NCBI GenBank assembly: GCA_026686845.1 | Contig: JAIVEN010000004.1 | Location: 20,554,827-20,618,826 of the forward strand | Reading direction: 5' to 3' | DNA: 64,000 nucleotides | Source: Adenanthera pavonina | Lineage: Eukaryota; Streptophyta; Magnoliopsida; Fabales; Fabaceae | Shown: positions 58,661 through 64,000 of the stretch, piece after piece | How positions within the stretch are numbered: position 1 is the stretch's first letter | Layout of the letters: every line of letters starts with the position of its first letter | The notes under the pieces: model-generated | What the model was told of the DNA's origin: nothing | Database searches by the model: none | The model's input: the letters and a program-made list of their open reading frames with translations, nothing else | Position numbers and translations under genes: made by a program

Positions 58661-58842
58661 AAACAATATTGCTACGACCTCTGTAAATGCACTCATATAA
58701 TTAGAATCAATTATCTTGATTGGTGGGTGGGCAGTGTGCATGGTATGTTCATATAAACAATATTGCTACGACCTCTGTAAATGCACTCATATAATTAGAA
58801 TCAATTATCTTGATTGGTGGGTGGGCAGTGTGCATGGTATGT
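58661..58842. repeat. Perfect 94-bp tandem duplication
   Basis: 88 identical bases at 58661-58748 and 58755-58842 (AAACAATATTGCTACGACCT ... GCATGGTATGT), separated by 6 bases. Zero differences, so recent. Confidence 0.97.
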
Positions 58843-58966
58843 GACAATGAAATTGAACTTAGCCCTTGAAATTTTTTATGAGATTATGCTTATATTAATA
58901 TATTTATCGGCCAAATGAATTATCTTTGGACAACTAAGAAAGATCGAGAACCTAAAAGATGAGAGG

Positions 58967-59875
58967 TGTAACATCCTAGGGATTTCTGAGCCAAAACATG
59001 TAATAACCTTTATTATATTATCTTCAACTTAGTCTCGAGCCAACTGAGTAAAATTGATGATATATGCAGAACCAGAGGCACCAAAATGGAAGAAAGTTAA
59101 AGTGGAGGAGAAAAGCTCCACGTCCTGGTGAGATACAAGGCTGCCGTGGTGAGCAAGCTGTAGCTTGCAAAATTTTTCAAACAGAAAGGCTCTACACCAT
59201 AGCGAACTTACTCGCCGTTGTGGCTCCAGACCTTGGATTTTTGTAAAACATAAGCATTTTAGCAGATGAAACAGAGAGAATCAAAGGGAGAACCAAAGGA
59301 ACTACATTAGGGTTCAAGAAATCTTGACTTTAGGGATAATTTTCGAACTCTAGGAGTTTGATTATAAGTTGGTAAACGATCTTGGCTCCTCCCTCTCCAT
59401 TTTTCTTTAGTTTTTGAGTTGATTTTTTGGGTATGTGTTTAGGTTTCTGGTTTTGGCCAAATCCTACCAATTAAAATAGATGTAATGTGATTAATGAGGT
59501 GTTATTTAGTGTTAATAATGCTTGGGTATGAGTTTTAAAGGGAGTAGGTGTGATTTATGCCTAACCCTAGGTTGGAAATTGTAGAGGGAACATGAAATCT
59601 GAGATTGATAGAATGAGTTATGATTTGAATGGTTATTTGGAGCTCATTGATACATGAAAATGTTGTTGGAATCTTGGGTTAAGCATATATGGATTTTGGT
59701 CAACCTATATATTATATTAATTGAGATATTATGGTATTGTAGTGGCTGTTTGGTTGATTGGAGGACTACAAGTCGTGGTTGGCACTTTGAATAGCTCGTG
59801 GAATCTCTGTGTGTATGGTATTGACAATTTAAGGTAACCGGGTGTTTGTGTTTGTATTGTGCATATTATATGTTA

Positions 59876-59930
<55 letters not shown>

Positions 59931-60281
59931 CTGTTCATACCACGTGTTGGAAATTTTGGTACACACACAACTGAATAACACAACTGAAATTCCTCCCATG
60001 GATTCGTCAATGTTGCTTAAATCGAGATGTAAAGGAGAATTTTACCTTTGATACATGGATTTTCAGGTTCTTCTTCTACTATTAGACCTTAGGAACTAAC
60101 GCTTTTGATCAACTCCCTCTATCGGTATCTATATGAATGGTGAATCCAACTATAATGACATGCTAGAACCAATGTTCACGAACATCCATATGCTTGAAGT
60201 CTATGTGCGTCCGCACACTTTCTCTCTCTTAGTATGCGGCCGCTCTCTCTCTTGGGTGGGAGGAGACTCTCTTGTGAATTA
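58967..60281 (+). mobile_element. A-family LTR copy
   Basis: Starts TGTAACATCC after AGAGG. Aligns with 12540-12830 of A' ('ACTTTAGG', 'TTGGTAA', 'CTCCCTCTCC', 'ATCCTACCAATTAAAAT', 'GTTATTTAGTGTT'). It contains the TG microsatellite. It is cut at 60281 by a reverse C LTR. Confidence 0.65.
59879..59929. repeat. (TG)n microsatellite, about 25 units
   Basis: Uninterrupted TG from 59879 to 59929. It produces a meaningless poly-Val/Cys ORF. Confidence 0.98.
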
Positions 60282-63200
60282 TGTCACACCTATTCTTTGG
60301 ACACTTTTCCCATGAATATTGCTTCTTTTGTATATAGAAAAGTGGCTCTTGAGAACTTGAATCAACTAAAAATCTCAAAATTGAAAATTTCATTTCCATA
60401 ACTATTCATGTTATTGCGCAACAAGTTTCAGAAATTCATAACTAATTACATAAAAATCATTTCACTATTGTTAAAGTATCTAAAATTAGAGAACATTCTG
60501 AATTTCATGGGAAAAATATGAAACTGGAATTTCATCAAGTCAATTTATACAATTTATTTCTTTAATTTACTGTTTATTCCCCTATTTCTAGTTTCTATCT
60601 TGTTTCTTACCCTTAATTTAAAAACTCATTTCTCAATATACACAAAGCTATTTTATGCTATCTTTATATTATTAGAAAGCCTATATGTCTAATTTCTATA
60701 AATATATGCTTTGTACATTTATTTAACATGTACATAGCAAAGTATCTTTTTAAATCCTCTAGAATTAGGATAATTCTCTACTACAACAGTTTTGGAGAAA
60801 CCTCCATAACTTCATTTATATAACTCCAAAAGCATTCAAACTAGTGGCATATTGAAGCCAAGACATAGTTCTTTCCATACATATAACCACTAAACTTTTG
60901 GAGTGCTATACAAATTTTGTACATCCCTTAAATCTCAAATAGTATTCATAGGAAATTTACAGTTTCCAAAAACTATCCAGCTTTAGTCCTTATACTTCAT
61001 AACTTAATTCATATATGGCTAAATGATATAAAACCTGCTTATAAAACACATCATATCCTCTAACTAGAGAAAAAATAATTTGACTTAATTCCCTTATGTT
61101 AGATAAGCTGGCTTCCCAAGAGGGGGTGAATTGGGAAGATTGAAATTTTTTGCAAAAGTCAAGCGCATAATGAAGGCAAATAAGACTGTAAAACAGAGTA
61201 CAATATAATAGCAATGTAAGAGCAGTAAAGGAGAAGGATTGACACAGATGTTTATCCTGATTTGGTCTCTCTATCTTGATCTACGTCGAGTCCCCAAGCA
61301 ACTACTTGAGATTTTCAACTATTCTGCAAGAATTCAGTGGGCTTCTTGCAATTGTCTCAATATAGCTTGGATGCTCTGTTCTTAGAGCTTACAAGTTCTC
61401 TTTCTGCACTTTAGCCAAGTGCTTCCCAAATTCCTTATGATATTCCCTCACAAGAAAATCTTTCTTCCAGATGAAGATAAGTTTGATTACAAAGAATGAA
61501 CTCTCTAATTTAAACTATATATAAAAGTTTAAGTGCAGAAAGCTGAAGTATGAGAGTAAGAAACTTTGAGTTGAGAATTTGATAGAGTTTCAGTATATAT
61601 AATGTTAAAATAGTTACCCATAACTTCAAATGATGTTATATTTATAAATTTAGGTCTTAACTATACGTTAGAAACAAAATTTATCCGTTAGAGAAGTTAC
61701 CAAACGGTTACTCTAAAAAACTATCCGTTCACCAACCACATTTAATGCTTCTGACATTCAAAGTTCGAATTTTGGTTGGTCAATAGACGAATTTCACAGA
61801 GACCAAAAATTAAAGACTTTAACATTAAATTTCAAAGTTCGTCTGTTGTAAAGTAAGTTCAAATTTTCATCATTAAGAAATTTTTCTGTGTTGGAACATA
61901 TGAACTTTCAAGTTAAAAGTTCTTCTTAAAAGTGTGAACAATAGTCCCATATTGTCAGTGGGCAGTTCAATGAGGCATACTAGTTCATCTTTTTGAAATT
62001 TGAATTTTCAAGATTCAAAGTTCATCTGTCAGAGAGAACTCTTATCAAACTTAATTTAAAATTGGAATTTCTAAATATCAATATTCATATGACAACAGAT
62101 TGTCGTAACAGACTTGCAAGCTTTGTTTCTGAAATTCAAATTTTTCAATATCAAAGTTCGTCTGTCAGTGGGCTATCTTAGAATTTGTTTTCAGATGAAT
62201 TTTTCATTTTTTATGAATTGTGTTTTGCCAGAAATTTGAATTTTCAAAAGTTGAAGTTCATCTGTCAGAGAAGACTCTTATCAGACTTGTTTCAAAGTTC
62301 AAATTTTGTTGTCAAAGTTCATCTGTCAAAGAAGGCTCTTTTCAAACTTGTTCATTTTCAATTTGAAATTCGAATTTTCAAAGCCAAAGTTCGAAGTTTT
62401 AAAACAATGAATCAGTATTAACCTTTCAAACTTCGTCTGTTGATGGATGTTTTTCAAATATTCCATGAATTAACATAGAATCATAATTTAAAAAAAATTT
62501 TTTTTGCCAATTCAAAGTCTTTTACTCAATTTAAACACTGTTAGAGATTCTACATCTATTCTTGTGCTGGTTTTTCTTGAATTTCTTCACTTGAGATCTT
62601 TTATGCACCTTTGATATCTTCTCTCCAAGCTCTTACAGGTTAGTTTGGAATCATCAAAACATTTAATTTAACACCTTACCATAACATTCTTGTACATTCC
62701 CAAGTATTAACATAGCATAACGGTATATAAGGGCAACATATACACTTTCGTAAATCTTTAATATTATTTCGTATTTCAATAGAATCTAGCATGCTTACTC
62801 ATCACATAGGATCATAATATATCACTTATAAACAATCATAATATAAGACATAAAGCATGCTTCATAGTCAAACATTACTAATAACTTTAAACTTTAACTT
62901 GTTGCTTCATATTTTTCTCCTTCCTTTTGCTTTCCTTCATAGCCTTTCCATTACCTAGCATGGATAGTAACTTGGGGGAATGAGATTGGGTATCTCTATA
63001 GTATACTTGTACATGCTTAAACATCATTACATTTTATAAAAACAGTTATAGCATTTTACAATTTATTAAAAATATATAAAAATACCATGTTGGCTATAGA
63101 AATTTCGGCAGCACAACGACTTAAAAACAAGACATCCCAAGCAAAACCCTCATTATATAAACAGCTAGCCAATCCATCAAACAATCAAAGTAACAACATG

Positions 63201-64000
63201 GAAACACAATCATTTAATAAAACATAGATAAAACATAATTGTGTAAAATATAAAAGCAAGGCAAGAATACTACCTTGGAGTTTTACCATTTTCTCTTGAA
63301 ACTTGAATCCTCTTGTTTGGATCCTTTCCAATCACTTCCTTAGATTTTCCCAAGCCTAGAAATAATCACATAATCATGTTAAGTCAATCAATTCGACGGC
63401 CAACTTCTTCAAGAATCCTTTAACCCTAAAAATTCATATAGTTTATCTTTAAGTTTCTCTTGAGTCCAACATTTGTTCTTAACTGATTTGAATCCAATGA
63501 ATCCATTTTCAACATCAAAATAATGAAAATCCAACTCTTTCCCATCATACTAAACTGATTGAAACAAGGATTGGAAGAAGAAAGAAGTGATTTTCATTTT
63601 CTTACTTCCAAATATACCAAACCTTGTTCCCTTGGTGTTTTCTCACACTTTCTCTACAATTTATTGCAAGAAAACACTTTCTTTCTCAAACCTTTTGCCT
63701 TGAACAAAATTTACAACAAGAGGAAAGGAAGAGAACTCAAGAAAATAACCTCAAACATACTTGAAAACTAAGCTAAAACTCATGGAAATAACAAGTTAGC
63801 AACTTACCTATTTTTCTTGAATTTTCTTCCTCTTCTTCTTCTTTGTTTCGTCCTTCTTTTCTTGCTGTTTTGCAGAGCTTGTCATCTGCTTTGCTTGCCC
63901 AAATATGGCGTATAAGATGAGCCAAGGAGGGAGTATTTATAAAACTATGTGACCAATAGCAAGTTGCCACAAATTCTTCTTGAATTTTCTATAGAAAATG
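60282..64000 (-). mobile_element. Family C LTR, reverse orientation, runs off the window
   Basis: Starts TGTCACACCTATT on the plus strand (compare TATAACACCTTAT at 43321) and shares order with 43321-44700 ('TTCATAACTAATTA.....AAAATCAT', 'CATGGGAAAAATATGAAAC', later 'TATAGAAATTTCGGCAG....ACATCCCAAG'). It is interrupted by the SIRE-related solo LTR 61097-62673. Short ORFs near 63559-63970 are not supported as genes. Confidence 0.7.
61097..62673 (-). mobile_element. SIRE-related solo LTR, reverse orientation
   Basis: 1577 bp; plus strand TGTTAGATAAGCTGGCTTCCC ... TTTAATTTAACA. Perfect CCTTA duplications (61092-61096, 62674-62678). The minus strand matches 30246-31902 more closely than the full element (for example the 'AACCATTGGGTAAC'/'CTAACGGATAAATTT' area and the 'GGAAGAAAGATTTTCTTGTGAGGG' end). 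It keeps the CAGACGAA-type array and AACGGATA cluster. Confidence 0.93.

Noticed and set aside
59842..60051. 69-residue ORF with a Val/Cys run
   Set aside because: It is the translation of the (TG)n microsatellite.

Overview
This is plant nuclear DNA, most likely from a eudicot. It is AT-rich and carries one coiled-coil NB-ARC LRR (CNL) resistance-type gene, a Sirevirus-type Ty1/copia element, long-LTR Ty3/gypsy elements, a Mutator-like MITE, tRNA-derived SINEs and CACTA-like patches. I cannot name the species. Most of the 64 kb is transposon DNA. The only gene with a long, mostly intact host reading frame is the CNL gene at the left edge, on the minus strand. No tRNA, intact rRNA gene, operon or CRISPR array was seen.

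Layout. 1-2872: CNL gene (minus); its reading frame is closed by one TAA at 335-337 but stays open from there to the window edge. 2873-5608: AT-rich upstream or intron DNA, a candidate TIR element (3911-4853) and a decayed copia reverse-transcriptase relic. 5609 to about 40740: a retrotransposon nest at least four levels deep. An outer LTR of a family I call A (5609-6794 plus 39019 to about 40740) was split by a Ty3/gypsy element B (6795-39018, target duplication ATGCT/ATACT). B's interior was split by a second A-type LTR (A', from 12276), and A' was split by a 12.2-kb SIRE-type copia element (13087-25242, ATTCT) and by a solo LTR of family C (25334-28647). A SIRE-related solo LTR (30246-31902, ACCAA), a SINE (33931-34154) and another C solo LTR (34301-36849, AAAGT) landed in the right half of B. 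A Mutator-like MITE (6899-7716, 9-bp duplication) sits in B's 5' LTR.

40741-58960: a mixed region. It holds further A LTR pieces, a reverse-oriented C solo LTR (43321-46265, TGAAC), a CACTA-like stretch, low-complexity AT-rich DNA, several copies of a minus-strand leader-like module (41.3, 53.6, 56.8 and 58.2 kb), a 1.1-kb tandem duplication with a SINE at the junction, and a perfect 94-bp tandem repeat. 58967-64000: another A LTR with a long TG microsatellite, then a reverse-oriented C LTR running off the window, itself split by a reverse-oriented SIRE-related solo LTR (61097-62673, CCTTA).

The SIRE-type element is the youngest large insertion: its LTRs differ at about 2% of positions by eye. 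It keeps LTRs, primer-binding site, gag, pol, an env-like ORF and polypurine tracts, but the coding parts are broken by stops and frameshifts, and the reverse-transcriptase active site is changed. It looks recently inserted but no longer autonomous. The most gene-relevant idea is an inference: the CNL start codon lies directly behind a splice-acceptor-like sequence, and a leader-exon-like module lies on the far side of the nest, so the whole nest may sit inside the 5' leader intron of the CNL gene.
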